The position numbers were made by a program, and so were the translations under genes. From Belliella baltica DSM 15883 (GTDB lineage: Bacteria > Bacteroidota > Bacteroidia > Cytophagales > Cyclobacteriaceae), in the NCBI RefSeq assembly GCF_000265405.1, contig NC_018010.1, positions 496,001 to 560,000 of the forward strand: DNA of 64,000 nucleotides. The letters run 5' to 3'. Below, in pieces: positions 50,098 to 59,526 of the stretch (positions are counted from its first letter, which is position 1; each line of letters starts with the position of its first letter). A model generated the notes under the pieces. That model ran no database searches. It was not told the DNA's origin and worked only from the letters and a program-made list of their open reading frames with translations.

Positions 50098-50418
50098 TTA
50101 TTTTTTCCCACTAAAAAGCACGCTAAAAGCATCCCCTAACTGTTTGAATGCATTTTTAAAATGCTTTTGGGACTTCTTTAGATTTGGTTCCACTTCCGTT
50201 TTCTTTTCTTGATAAAACTTTTCTGCCCTTGCCTTTCCTTTTTTAAATTCGGCCTGAAGTGTGGTTTCTTTATCTTTTAGTTCTTTGATTTTTTTCTCAA
50301 TCTCATCTTTTGCCTCTCCGCTTAAATCCGCAGCTTTTTCAATTAATTGTTCTATTTTAGTACCGATATCTTGAAGGAGATTTTCTACCTCGTCGAAACT
50401 ATTCTTTTTAGCTGTCAT
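50098..50418 (-). CDS. Small coiled-coil protein (cluster gene E)
   Basis: A 106-aa, almost wholly helical and charged protein (LLQDIGTKIEQLIEKAADLS, EIEKKIKELKDKETTLQAEF). It resembles YtxH/apolipoprotein-like amphipathic proteins, without a TM helix. It runs opposite to genes A-D and ends 16 bp after gene D, in a tail-to-tail arrangement. Function unknown. Confidence 0.6.
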   Translation of the reverse strand: MTAKKNSFDEVENLLQDIGTKIEQLIEKAADLSGEAKDEIEKKIKELKDKETTLQAEFKKGKARAEKFYQEKKTEVEPNLKKSQKHFKNAFKQLGDAFSVLFSGKK

Positions 50419-50451
50419 GATATTTGATTTAGAATTAAACTCAATTTACGA

Positions 50452-51111
50452 ATGTTATCTGAAATTATTAACAAAATAGAAACGACAAGTCTTCTCAAGC
50501 AAAAGTTATTTGAGCAGGTATCTTCATTTTTCACAGAATTAGAAAAAACATGTAGAGAAGTGGCAGTAGCACTTCAAAAAGAATCTCACGAAGTTCCGAT
50601 CCCTGTAAAAATAGAAAAAATCAATGATTACGAGTTTCTTTTTAGAGTTGGTGGGGATGTTTTGGTTTTTATTCTTCAGAGTAATATTGTGAGGTTATCA
50701 GATGATGCTTATATCAGTAAATCAAAGTATCTCAAAGATGATGTTACCTTAAGGTATTTTGGTCAAATCTTAGTTTACAACTTTTTAGCAGACACCCTGA
50801 CTTATGGAAGACTGGATGATCCGGGTTATTTGATTACTAGAATCCTAATCAACAGAGAAAATCATTTTTTCTTGGAGGGGGATAGGAAAATTGTATTTGA
50901 ATTTCCCGAGTTAAAAGAAAATCCTATCACTAAAGAAAAAAACAAGAAACTTATCGAAAACCTTCTTCTTTCTGCTTTAAACAATGATTTGCTTGCTCCG
51001 AATTTTAATGATATCATGTTAATCAGCTATCATCAAAAATTAGAACATACCTCAAGCATGGGTAATCCAAAGAAAATCGGTTTCGATTTTTTCGCCAAGA
51101 ATAGAGAATAA
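50452..51111 (+). CDS. Hypothetical protein (cluster gene F)
   Basis: A 219-aa soluble protein I recall as conserved in Bacteroidota without known function: an N-terminal helix (FFTELEKTCREVAVALQKES), a beta segment (DYEFLFRVGGDVLVFILQS) and an aspartate/tyrosine-rich middle (SKYLKDDVTLRYFGQILVYN). No catalytic motif is evident. It is divergent from gene E (33 bp between starts) and convergent with the ABC exporter, with 1 bp between the stops. Confidence 0.65.
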   Translation: MLSEIINKIETTSLLKQKLFEQVSSFFTELEKTCREVAVALQKESHEVPIPVKIEKINDYEFLFRVGGDVLVFILQSNIVRLSDDAYISKSKYLKDDVTLRYFGQILVYNFLADTLTYGRLDDPGYLITRILINRENHFFLEGDRKIVFEFPELKENPITKEKNKKLIENLLLSALNNDLLAPNFNDIMLISYHQKLEHTSSMGNPKKIGFDFFAKNRE

Positions 51112-51112
51112 T

Positions 51113-52903
51113 TTATTCTTCTATAGCCTCATTATTTTGTGTTTGCTTTTCATAAAGCTCAGCATAAACACCCTTTTTATCCATAAGATAATCATGTGTT
51201 CCTTGCTCCACCAGTTTCCCATCATCTAAAACAATAATTTTGTCTGCCAATTTCGCTGAGGATACTCTATGAGATATGATGATAGAAGTTCTATTAACCA
51301 TGATTTTTTTCAAGGAGTTGAGAATTGCATTTTCTGTTTTAGTATCTACAGCTGATAGACAATCATCCAAAAGTAAAATGCTTGGCTCTTTAGCAATAGC
51401 CCGAGCTATAGAAACCCTTTGCTTTTGCCCCCCAGAAAGTGTAATACCCCGTTCCCCTAACTTGGTTTCGAAGCCTTTAGGGAAATCAATGATATTTTCA
51501 TAAACATCGGCATCTTTTGCAGCTTTTTCGATCTGCTCTGCCTTAAATTCATCTAAGCCAAAGCCAATATTGTTAGCGATTGAATCACTAAAAAGGAAGA
51601 CATCCTGAGGAACAAATCCTATCTGTTTTCTCAGAGATGCTGTATCATAGACTTGAATATTTCGACCGTCTATATCGATTTGACCGGAAGAAACATCATA
51701 CATGCGCATGAGCAAATTCGCAATTGTTGATTTCCCAGACCCAGTGGTCCCAATAATTGCTAAGGATTCACCAGAATTGATACTAAAAGAAACATCTTGT
51801 AAGGCTTTGATTCCAGAATCAGGATAAACAAAAGATACATTTTTCACTCGTATGTCACCTTTGATCAGAACATCAAGATTCTCTGTGCTGATGATGTCAT
51901 TTTTTTCATCTAGGAATTCATTGATTCTTTGCTGCGAAGCTGCTGCTCTTTGTATTATACTCGTCACCCAGCCCAAAGAAGTCACAGGCCATGTTAGCAT
52001 ATTGACATAAAGAATAAATTCTGCAATCACACCATAACCAATGGTACCATCAATAACTTGCATTCCGCCCATATATACAGTCAGGATGGTACTGATCCCA
52101 ATCAAAGCCAAAATCAAAGGGTAAAAAAGAGATTGTACCAAAGTCAACCTAATAGACTTGTCCTTATAATCTTCACTTGCTTTTCTAAAGTCATTGGCAC
52201 TATCATCTTCTCTTACAAAAGCTTTCAAAACACGAATTCCAGAGAATGCCTCTTGAACAAAAGTACTCAGACCAGACAAGCTTCTTTGGATTTTCTCGGA
52301 GCGTTCGTTGATTAGATTATTGACAAAATATATACTGATAGACAAGACTGGAAGTGGCAGTAATGAATAAATGGTTAATTCTACATTGACACTCAACATG
52401 TACCCAATGACGAGTGGAAACAAGACAACCAGATTGAGGCCATACATGATAGCAGGGCCTAAATACATGCGAACCCTACTGACATCCTCAGTAATTCTTG
52501 CCATCAAATCTCCCGTACTATTTCGGCGATAAAAACTTAGTGGAAGTTTTTGATAATGATCAAAAATTTCGTTTTTCATATCGAATTCGACCAATCTAGA
52601 CATGATGATGATGGTCTGTCGGATAAGGAAAAGGAAAAAACCTCTGAGCAAGGCCATTACAAGAATCAAGACACCAAAGATAAAAATGAATTTGAGAAAG
52701 GCAGACCTTGCTTCAACACTCAATTCACCCTCACTAAATACTTGATAAAAAGTAAAACTTTCTACGACATAATCTATTGCAATTCTTACCAATTGGGCAG
52801 GAATTATTACAAAAATATTTGAAATGATAGTAAATAAGATTCCTAATAGGAGGTAACCCTTGTATTTTAACAAATACTTATTTAAGCGCCAAAGTGGTTT
52901 CAC
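51113..52903 (-). CDS. ABC exporter, MsbA/MdlB-like (fused TM-NBD)
   Basis: A 596-aa half-transporter. Six TM helices (~1-310) precede the NBD with Walker A GTTGSGKST (~387), Q-loop FVPQDVFLF, signature LSGGQKQRV, Walker B ILLLDDCLSAVD and H-loop ISHRVSS. The residue after the Walker B aspartate is Asp, not the catalytic Glu, as in the degenerate sites of heterodimeric MdlA-like exporters, yet no partner gene is adjacent. It could export lipid or drugs. It is convergent with cluster gene F. Confidence 0.9.
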   Translation of the reverse strand: MKPLWRLNKYLLKYKGYLLLGILFTIISNIFVIIPAQLVRIAIDYVVESFTFYQVFSEGELSVEARSAFLKFIFIFGVLILVMALLRGFFLFLIRQTIIIMSRLVEFDMKNEIFDHYQKLPLSFYRRNSTGDLMARITEDVSRVRMYLGPAIMYGLNLVVLFPLVIGYMLSVNVELTIYSLLPLPVLSISIYFVNNLINERSEKIQRSLSGLSTFVQEAFSGIRVLKAFVREDDSANDFRKASEDYKDKSIRLTLVQSLFYPLILALIGISTILTVYMGGMQVIDGTIGYGVIAEFILYVNMLTWPVTSLGWVTSIIQRAAASQQRINEFLDEKNDIISTENLDVLIKGDIRVKNVSFVYPDSGIKALQDVSFSINSGESLAIIGTTGSGKSTIANLLMRMYDVSSGQIDIDGRNIQVYDTASLRKQIGFVPQDVFLFSDSIANNIGFGLDEFKAEQIEKAAKDADVYENIIDFPKGFETKLGERGITLSGGQKQRVSIARAIAKEPSILLLDDCLSAVDTKTENAILNSLKKIMVNRTSIIISHRVSSAKLADKIIVLDDGKLVEQGTHDYLMDKKGVYAELYEKQTQNNEAIEE

Positions 52904-52957
52904 AAAATAAAAACTTTTAAATCTCTTGATTAGTTTTATTTAACTCTATTAATTGCA

Positions 52958-52989
52958 TTGGTAAAGCCCGAGAAAAATATATAATTTTG
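52958..52989 (+). promoter_or_regulatory. Promoter of leucine dehydrogenase
   Basis: TTG at 52958-52960 and TAATTTTG at 52982-52989 with a 21-base spacer fit the Bacteroidota consensus. It lies 61 bp before the start. Confidence 0.55.
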
Positions 52990-53050
52990 CATCGATGAAT
53001 TTACTTCACAACAATCCCAAATATAACACAATTAAAAATTCCAAGTTCAA

Positions 53051-54151
53051 ATGCTAGATATTAATACTGGTGAAAAAATAAGAGAAGGATCCATCTATGG
53101 ACAGATCACTTCCCTAGGCCATGAGCAATTGGTCATCTGTTATGATGAACCAACAGGACTGAAGGCAATAATTGGTATTCACAACACCGTCCTTGGCCCA
53201 GCATTGGGAGGAACAAGAATGTGGAATTACACTTCAGAAGAAGAGGCCATAACAGATGTTTTGAGGCTTTCAAGAGGAATGACATTTAAAGCAGCCATTT
53301 CAGGCTTGAATTTGGGTGGTGGAAAAGCGGTCATTATTGGAGATCCGAAATTGAAAAGCGAAGCATTTCTAAGAAGGTTCGGTAGATTCGTGGATAGTTT
53401 AGGAGGTAGGTACATCACAGCTGAAGATGTCAATATGAAAACAAGCGATATGGAGTATATCGCTATGGAAACAAAATACGTGACAGGTCTTCCAGAAGTA
53501 AGAGGGGGCGGAGGAGATCCATCTCCAGTTACCGCATATGGAACTTACTTAGGGATGAAATCAGCTGCAAAAAGAGCATTTGGATCAGATTCTTTAGAAG
53601 GTAAGCGAATTCTTGTACAAGGAATTGGCCAAGTTGGAAAATACCTAGTCTCTCATCTTACCAAAGAAAATGCAGAAGTATTTATAACTGACATTTACGA
53701 AGACAAAGTAATTGAAGTAGCAAAAGCTACAGGAGCTACGGCCATAGACCCTAATACGGTTTATGATTTTGATATGGATATTTATTCTCCATGTGCCCTT
53801 GGTGCTACAATCAATGATGACACCATCGATAGATTAAAATGTAGTGTGATTGCTGGCGGTGCAAACAATCAGCTGAAAGATGAAGAAAAGCACGGAAAGA
53901 TACTTCTAGAAAAAGGTATCATCTATGCACCAGATTTTCTTATCAATTCAGGTGGATTGATCAATGTTTGCGCAGAATTTATGGGTGGGTACAACAGAGA
54001 ATCTACTTACAAGCATGCTGAGAAAATATATGATATCACTACTTCTATCTTAGACAAATCAGCAGTAGAGAATATTCCATCTCAGCAAGCAGCTATTGAA
54101 ATGGCTTGGAACAGAATCGAAGCTATGGGAAGAGTAAAACTCCCGTATTGA
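53051..54151 (+). CDS. Leucine dehydrogenase (Glu/Leu/Phe/Val family)
   Basis: A 366-aa NAD-dependent enzyme that oxidatively deaminates branched-chain amino acids. The dimerisation/substrate domain has LGPALGGTRMW, the catalytic Lys in LNLGGGKAVI, and a further conserved Asp (TAEDVNM). The nucleotide domain has VQGIGQVGKYL and CALGATIND, then GGANNQL. The length and GGTRMW motif favour leucine over glutamate dehydrogenase. It feeds branched-chain fatty acid synthesis, which is important in this phylum. Confidence 0.9.
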   Translation: MLDINTGEKIREGSIYGQITSLGHEQLVICYDEPTGLKAIIGIHNTVLGPALGGTRMWNYTSEEEAITDVLRLSRGMTFKAAISGLNLGGGKAVIIGDPKLKSEAFLRRFGRFVDSLGGRYITAEDVNMKTSDMEYIAMETKYVTGLPEVRGGGGDPSPVTAYGTYLGMKSAAKRAFGSDSLEGKRILVQGIGQVGKYLVSHLTKENAEVFITDIYEDKVIEVAKATGATAIDPNTVYDFDMDIYSPCALGATINDDTIDRLKCSVIAGGANNQLKDEEKHGKILLEKGIIYAPDFLINSGGLINVCAEFMGGYNRESTYKHAEKIYDITTSILDKSAVENIPSQQAAIEMAWNRIEAMGRVKLPY

Positions 54152-54292
54152 TCTTATAAATAAAATTTATCACCTGGATTATTTAGTCAATCTAAGTAAT
54201 TCAGGTGATTTAGTATCAAATAATGGCATTTGACGAATCCATTTCAAAACCTTCGTCGAAAATATTTATATTTACGTTCTTTAAAATCAGGT

Positions 54293-55477
54293 ATGTTAAA
54301 CAGAAGAATACTCCGAGTTAAGGCTTTTCAAAATCTCTATGCTTACGAGCAATGTAAAGCCTCAAATTTCAATCTTGCAAAAGATCAAATAAAAGAGGCC
54401 TTTCTTCCTGATTTGAACAGCATGGAAGTTCAAGACAAGCCTCAGCTTAAAAAAGATGCTGAAATTGCTGTCTCACTTTTTTCCAAAAACCTGAAAAACA
54501 AATCTCTTGTATCTCAAGAAGAGGTCAGCACCAAGATCAAATCCGAGGCGATTAAGGCGATCAATGTTTACCATAGGTCAAATGAAAAGGATTATGAATT
54601 TTTACTGAAAAACATGATCAGTTCTGCTGAGATGATTCCACAACTTTACTTGAATTCAATGCTACTTTTGGTTGCCTTTGGTGAGCATGTAGAAAAAGAG
54701 GCGGAAAGAAAAAAGAAAATCTCTTCTGATCAAATCACTGGAAGCAGCAGTGAACTTAACCTAGCCAAGAATGTTATTTTAAATAAGTTAAAGAGTCTTG
54801 CAGAATTCGAAACAGCAATAATTCGCTATGATGCTAAGTTGGATGATTTAGAGTTAGAAATCAAAGAATGGTTTAGAGACTATATAAAGCCTTCTGAACC
54901 TTACCAAGAGTACATCAAAATAAGTCAGCCAAGCAGAGAAGATGATTATAAAATTTTGGAATCGATCTTGAAGAAAATCATTTTCAAGAATGATACAATC
55001 CTCAACTTCTTTTCTGAAAAAGACATGAATTGGACTGAAAACAAATCTATCGTACGAAGTCTAGCGAGCAAGGTGATCAGAAACGTGTATGAACAGCTAG
55101 AAGAAGGAGTGGAATTACTTCCTGAAATTGCCATGAACTGGGAAGATGATAAGGAATTCTTCCAAAATATCTTTAACTTGAGCATCGAAAATGAAGATTT
55201 GAACAAAGAATTAATTGCTAAAAAAACCCAAAACTGGGATATTGAAAGAATTGCATTTACAGATAAGATTATCATGTCTATGGCAATCACTGAAATGAAA
55301 AATTTTCCAAGTATTCCAGTAAAAGTAACAATCAACGAGTATATAGATATTTCTAAAACTTATAGTACACCAAAAAGCAAACAGTTCGTAAATGGGCTTT
55401 TGGATGTTTTATCAAAAGAAATGATAGAAAATGGTGAAATTAAGAAAAGTGGAAGAGGTCTTTTAGATAATAAATAA
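54293..55477 (+). CDS. nusB: Transcription antitermination factor NusB, long form
   Basis: A 394-aa protein. MLNRRILRVKAFQNLYAYEQ begins the first NusB helix. The standard NusB core is at ~240-380 (ending with ITEMKNFPSIPVKVTINEYI and SKQFVNGLLDVLSKE), after a long helical insertion. This extended form is normal in Bacteroidota; E. coli NusB has 139 aa. I chose ATG 54293 over the TTG at 54230 because the added 21 residues are not family-like. With NusE it binds boxA RNA in rRNA operons. It heads the operon to coaE. Confidence 0.9.
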   Translation: MLNRRILRVKAFQNLYAYEQCKASNFNLAKDQIKEAFLPDLNSMEVQDKPQLKKDAEIAVSLFSKNLKNKSLVSQEEVSTKIKSEAIKAINVYHRSNEKDYEFLLKNMISSAEMIPQLYLNSMLLLVAFGEHVEKEAERKKKISSDQITGSSSELNLAKNVILNKLKSLAEFETAIIRYDAKLDDLELEIKEWFRDYIKPSEPYQEYIKISQPSREDDYKILESILKKIIFKNDTILNFFSEKDMNWTENKSIVRSLASKVIRNVYEQLEEGVELLPEIAMNWEDDKEFFQNIFNLSIENEDLNKELIAKKTQNWDIERIAFTDKIIMSMAITEMKNFPSIPVKVTINEYIDISKTYSTPKSKQFVNGLLDVLSKEMIENGEIKKSGRGLLDNK

Positions 55478-55484
55478 TAAAAAT

Positions 55485-55787
55485 ATGAGCAAAAGCAGTA
55501 GTGGATGGATCGCATTTTTAGCTGGAGCCGGAATAGGCGCAGCTTTGGGGGTTCTGTTTGCCCCTGATTCAGGAAAAAACACAAGGGACAAATTATCCTA
55601 TCAATTGTCACGGTATAGAGAAGAGCTAGAGGAGCTTATCCAAGACCTTAAAGAAGGTAAAAATATGCCTTTGAACGAAGCAAAAACAGAAGGAAATAAA
55701 GTTATCTCAGAAGCAAAAAATAAAGCTGAAAATCTTCTCAGCGATGTAAATAAACTTATTGAACAAATAAATCAAGAAGCTAATTAA
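55485..55787 (+). CDS. YtxH domain protein
   Basis: A 100-aa protein with an N-terminal TM helix containing glycine zippers (WIAFLAGAGIGAALGVLFAPDSG, in two parts) followed by an amphipathic helical tail (RYREELEELIQDLKEGK). The LFAPxSG motif is typical of YtxH. The function is not known beyond stress association; it is membrane-bound. It lies 7 bp after nusB. Confidence 0.85.
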   Translation: MSKSSSGWIAFLAGAGIGAALGVLFAPDSGKNTRDKLSYQLSRYREELEELIQDLKEGKNMPLNEAKTEGNKVISEAKNKAENLLSDVNKLIEQINQEAN

Positions 55788-55793
55788 TTCATT

Positions 55794-56327
55794 ATGAAAT
55801 ACTTAAATTTATCAGCGTTATTACTAGTCGGAACGATGACAGTTTCCAGCTGTAGCAATAATGACCAATCAGAAAAGATTGCTGCTTTAGAGCAAAAAAT
55901 CGCCCAAATGGAAAATGCAACGGCAGTTCCTGCAAATGTACAAACTAGTACTGCAATAGATCCTTCTACTTTAGGAGTATTCAGCTTTGAAGAAGTGGAG
56001 TATGATTTTGGTACTATTGCCGAAGGAAAAATAGTGGAACATGTCTTTAATTTTGTCAATGAAGGCCAAGCACCTTTAGTAATTTCAAATGTAACTGCCT
56101 CTTGTGGTTGTACTACTCCTGATTATACTAAAACGCCAGTTAAGCCAGGTGAAACAGGATTTGTAAAAGTTGCATTTAACTCTACTGGTAAGCCAGGTAC
56201 ACAAGCGCCAACAGTAAGTATTCAAGCTAATACGAGTCCAAATGTCAATAGATTGAGACTAAAAGGAAATGTAACACCAAAATCAACAGCAAGCGCCGCA
56301 GGTCAATTTGGCCCTGTTAAAAAGTAA
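55794..56327 (+). CDS. DUF1573 lipoprotein
   Basis: A 177-aa protein with lipobox VSSC (Cys19). A short coiled coil (KIAALEQKIAQMENA) leads to the DUF1573 immunoglobulin-like domain (~60-165): YDFGTIAEGKIVEHVFNF, then PLVISNVTASCGCTTPDY with the conserved CGC, and GKPGTQAPTVSIQAN. It is exported to the periplasmic side. It sits in the nusB-coaE operon in most Bacteroidota I recall; the role is unknown. Confidence 0.88.
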   Translation: MKYLNLSALLLVGTMTVSSCSNNDQSEKIAALEQKIAQMENATAVPANVQTSTAIDPSTLGVFSFEEVEYDFGTIAEGKIVEHVFNFVNEGQAPLVISNVTASCGCTTPDYTKTPVKPGETGFVKVAFNSTGKPGTQAPTVSIQANTSPNVNRLRLKGNVTPKSTASAAGQFGPVKK

Positions 56328-56329
56328 TT

Positions 56330-56647
56330 ATGAACAATTTTATTTTATTGCAAGCAGAAGGTGCTGGTGGAGGCATCATGGGTCAGGTATTCTTATTTGG
56401 TTCGATCATATTGATCATGTATTTCTTCATGATCAGGCCACAACAGAAAAAACAAAAAGAATCTAAAAATTTCCTTGAAGAAGTTAAAAAAGGTGACAAC
56501 GTGGTGACAATCGGTGGAATACATGGAAAAATCTATGCTATCGAAGGAGATACAATTACACTTGAACTCGACAAAGGATTAAAAATCAAAGTTGAAAAGT
56601 CCGCTATCTCGTTGGACTTTACCAAAAGAGCAAACGGAACAAAATAA
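56330..56647 (+). CDS. yajC: Sec translocase auxiliary subunit YajC
   Basis: A 105-aa membrane protein. A single TM helix (~18-36, FGSIILIMYFFMIRPQQKK in two parts) with the YajC hallmark FMIRPQQKK, then a small cytoplasmic beta domain (DNVVTIGGIHGKIYAIEGDT). It joins SecDF in protein export. It starts 2 bp after the DUF1573 gene. Confidence 0.93.
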   Translation: MNNFILLQAEGAGGGIMGQVFLFGSIILIMYFFMIRPQQKKQKESKNFLEEVKKGDNVVTIGGIHGKIYAIEGDTITLELDKGLKIKVEKSAISLDFTKRANGTK

Positions 56648-56655
56648 TTTGTCCC

Positions 56656-57627
56656 TTGACGAAACTAAAAAAATTCTTTTCTACAGACAACCCTAGAAAG
56701 GTTGCAAATATGAAAGTGGTAGCCCTATGTTTTCTAGCGGCTGCCACTTTCTGGTTTTTGAATGCCCTGAATAAGGACAATTATAATACTGTTGTAGATT
56801 ATCCTATTGAGATCATTTATGACAAGGAAGAATTTATGGCAGTGCAGGAGTTACCCGCAAAAATCAAAATCGAAATCAATGGCAATGGCTGGGATTTGTT
56901 AAGGAAATATTTCAATTTCAATGACAGTCCTTTTCTGATTGAGATAAACAATCCTGCTACTAAGAATTACATTTTGACTTCAGAAATTAGAAGAAGCTTG
57001 GCAGAGAATATCAGTCCAACTACTTTGGTTTCTATGGTTTCTGATACGATCAAATTCAAAATCGACAAAATTGTCACAAGAAAAATAAAAGTCGAAATAG
57101 ACACTACTCAAAATACACTAGCAAATAACTTTAGGCTTGCCAATGGCTTTGTGATTGATCCAGAAATCATCGATATCAAGGGGCCGACATCAGCGCTAGA
57201 AAAACTAGATGGAAAAATAAAAGTTGCTTTATCAGAGAATAAGATCAATTCAAATTTCAACAAAATCATTCCTATTACGATCCCTGAGGAACTGACAGAC
57301 TTCTTGACAATAGAGGAGGAAAGCGTTTTGGTAAAATTTGATGTCGTACAATTTTTAGAAGGAAATAAGAGGTTAAAGATTAGCAAAACTAATTTTCCAG
57401 AAAATGTCTCTTTGCTTCAAGAGCCAAATAATATTATGATGTATTATTTAATTGATGAAAGAAAAGTCGAAGAGCTAAAAAGCATAGATTTCGAGGCAGT
57501 ATTAAATTATGCCAATAGAAATAAACAAGACAGCACAATCGAAGTGCTTGTCAGACCGAGGCCGACAATTTTAGAAAATATCAGAGTAGAACCCTCTGTA
57601 TTTAGGTTAAAATATGACGAAAAATAA
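56656..57627 (+). CDS. YbbR-like (CdaR-like) membrane protein
   Basis: A 323-aa protein with one N-terminal TM helix (~19-38, KVVALCFLAAATFWFLNAL) and three YbbR-like beta repeats outside (RKIKVEIDTTQNTLANNFRL, GFVIDPEIIDIKGPTSALEK). In Firmicutes, YbbR/CdaR controls the diadenylate cyclase; in Bacteroidota the role is unproven. The start is TTG 56656; ATG 56710 would remove most of the cytoplasmic N-terminus. It overlaps coaE by 14 bases. Confidence 0.82.
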   Translation: MTKLKKFFSTDNPRKVANMKVVALCFLAAATFWFLNALNKDNYNTVVDYPIEIIYDKEEFMAVQELPAKIKIEINGNGWDLLRKYFNFNDSPFLIEINNPATKNYILTSEIRRSLAENISPTTLVSMVSDTIKFKIDKIVTRKIKVEIDTTQNTLANNFRLANGFVIDPEIIDIKGPTSALEKLDGKIKVALSENKINSNFNKIIPITIPEELTDFLTIEEESVLVKFDVVQFLEGNKRLKISKTNFPENVSLLQEPNNIMMYYLIDERKVEELKSIDFEAVLNYANRNKQDSTIEVLVRPRPTILENIRVEPSVFRLKYDEK

Positions 57628-58219
57628 GCCGATTTTAATAGGCATTACTGGGGGAATTGGCTCTGGAAAGTCCACAGTAGCTAGGATTTTTTCGATTCTT
57701 GGAATACCCATTTATTATGCAGATGATAGAGCAAAGTGGCTGATGGAAAACAATGAAAATCTCATTGCAGGAATCAAAGCAGCTTTTGGTGAGGAATCTT
57801 TTTTTGAAAATGGAAAACTAAATAGGAAATTCTTATCCACTGAAGTCTTTGGCTCTCCTGAAAAAACTAAGATCATCAATAATCTTGTTCATCCGGCAGT
57901 AAAAAAAGATTTTGAAGCATGGTCAAGTTCACAAAACGCACCTTATGTTCTCAAAGAAGCTGCTTTACTTTTTGAAACAGGTTCTTACAAAGAGCTTGAC
58001 AAAATAATAACGGTCACCTCTCCTATCAAAGTCCGAATCAATAGAGTCCTGATGCGAGATCCTCATCGGTCGGAGGAGCAAATCCATGCAATCATTGATC
58101 AGCAAATGCCTGATGAAGAAAAAACTTCCAATAGTGATTTTATTATAAAAAATACGGACAATAAACTTTTGATTCCTCAGGTACTTAAGCTACATGAAAG
58201 TCTTTTGAAATTAGTCTAG
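57614..58219 (+). CDS. coaE: Dephospho-CoA kinase
   Basis: A 201-aa kinase for the last step of coenzyme A synthesis. P-loop GITGGIGSGKSTVA (~9-22), YYADDRAKWL (substrate Asp), then LVHPAVKKDFEAW and VLKEAALLFETGSYKELD. Overlaps the YbbR gene and ends the operon. Confidence 0.93.
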   Translation: MTKNKPILIGITGGIGSGKSTVARIFSILGIPIYYADDRAKWLMENNENLIAGIKAAFGEESFFENGKLNRKFLSTEVFGSPEKTKIINNLVHPAVKKDFEAWSSSQNAPYVLKEAALLFETGSYKELDKIITVTSPIKVRINRVLMRDPHRSEEQIHAIIDQQMPDEEKTSNSDFIIKNTDNKLLIPQVLKLHESLLKLV

Positions 58220-58234
58220 AAAGACTGATTGATA

Positions 58235-58483
58235 TTAGCATTCCACATTGATATGGATTTGATCAAGATAGAATTTCATTCTGGTATGCTCTCGATTCAA
58301 AAAATCAATCTTATCAATTCTATCTTGTTTATGATTATAGAAAACCTCCACATAGTCATTTCCCAAAAGGTATAAATTGACCTTATGTGTGTAATACCTA
58401 ATGGCCACGACGAAGGTTCCATCCAGATACAGTTTTTGAATTTTGCTTTGTAAGGTAAGCTTTTTGAAATCTTCTCTACTCAT
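58235..58483 (-). CDS. Hypothetical small protein
   Basis: An 82-aa basic, beta-rich protein (YLDGTFVVAIRYYTHKVNLYL, in two parts) I do not recognise. Its start overlaps the stop of the TPR lipoprotein by 8 bases (ATGAGTAG), so it is translationally coupled. It could be a small cytoplasmic partner. Confidence 0.6.
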   Translation of the reverse strand: MSREDFKKLTLQSKIQKLYLDGTFVVAIRYYTHKVNLYLLGNDYVEVFYNHKQDRIDKIDFLNREHTRMKFYLDQIHINVEC

Positions 58484-59450
58484 TCAATAATTTTGCTAAT
58501 TCCATTTCTGATGCAATATACCCAAATGCAGACCAATATCCAGTTTTTATCACATTTTGAAATATAGATTTGGCTTGAGAAGTATCACCTTGAGAAAGGT
58601 AATAATTACCCAAACCATAACCTTGCGTGACATATTGTAGTTTTTGTTCATCACTTGTCATTTCAACTGAAAGCAGGGCTTCAGGAGTCAATTTCCCTTT
58701 GTACAACAACAACCTTTTGAAATAGGCATCATTTTCTATGATTTCCATATTTACCTTGATCGATTTGAGCAATTCCCGAGCCTCTGAATCACGACCAAGT
58801 TTTTGGAGCGTCATGTAATACCAATCTAATGTTGCCACAATCAGGTCGTCGTTATTAGATACTTTCAAACACTCTTGATACGCTTTTAGAGCATTTTCCC
58901 AATCGGCTTTGAGGTAGTGCGCAAGCCCCAAATGGTACCAAACATTAAACTGAATATTGGATAAGGGAATATTCAATTTATTGGGCATACCATCTTCTTC
59001 AATCTGAATTTCTACTCCCTCCATAAGTTGGGATGCAGTATTGAAATCTTCAATGGCCTTATCAAATTTTCTAATTGAAATATATCGGTGTCCTCGATGA
59101 CGATATGGTTCATAGGCATCAGGATGCTCAGAAATAGCTTTGGTAAATGTTCTGATTGCCAAATCATACCTACTCAGATATGCTTCTCTCCTACCAATCC
59201 AGATCAAATTCTCTAGTGTAGAATTATCTGAATATGCATCTTCAGCATCTTGTAATTTGACGAGTTGATCCTTTTGCGATACCGAATCTACAATTGTGAA
59301 CAAAGAGTCTCCTAGAAGGCTTGTAGCTTGGAAGACTTTTTCCTCAGGAACGATAAAATTATTTCTTGATTTTTGTATATTCTCGTCGCGGCCACTACAT
59401 GCAACAAAAATTAAGAGGAGGAGTACAAAAAAACCAGATTTCAAATTCAT
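58476..59450 (-). CDS. TPR-repeat lipoprotein
   Basis: A 324-aa lipoprotein (VACS lipobox, Cys18). Some five tetratricopeptide repeats run from ~70 to 320: NLIWIGRREAYLSRYDLAIR, AYEPYRHRGHRYISIRKFDK, WYHLGLAHYLKADWENALKA and YYMTLQKLGRDSEARELL. It likely acts as a protein-binding scaffold in the periplasm. It is divergent from the NlpC/P60 lipoprotein. Confidence 0.82.
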   Translation of the reverse strand: MNLKSGFFVLLLLIFVACSGRDENIQKSRNNFIVPEEKVFQATSLLGDSLFTIVDSVSQKDQLVKLQDAEDAYSDNSTLENLIWIGRREAYLSRYDLAIRTFTKAISEHPDAYEPYRHRGHRYISIRKFDKAIEDFNTASQLMEGVEIQIEEDGMPNKLNIPLSNIQFNVWYHLGLAHYLKADWENALKAYQECLKVSNNDDLIVATLDWYYMTLQKLGRDSEARELLKSIKVNMEIIENDAYFKRLLLYKGKLTPEALLSVEMTSDEQKLQYVTQGYGLGNYYLSQGDTSQAKSIFQNVIKTGYWSAFGYIASEMELAKLLNE

Positions 59451-59526
59451 AGCTGTGGATTTTCTTATTCATTAAAACTTTGAAACATTAATATTGGTAC
59501 GTATACTTGAATTTAATTAGTTTCTA

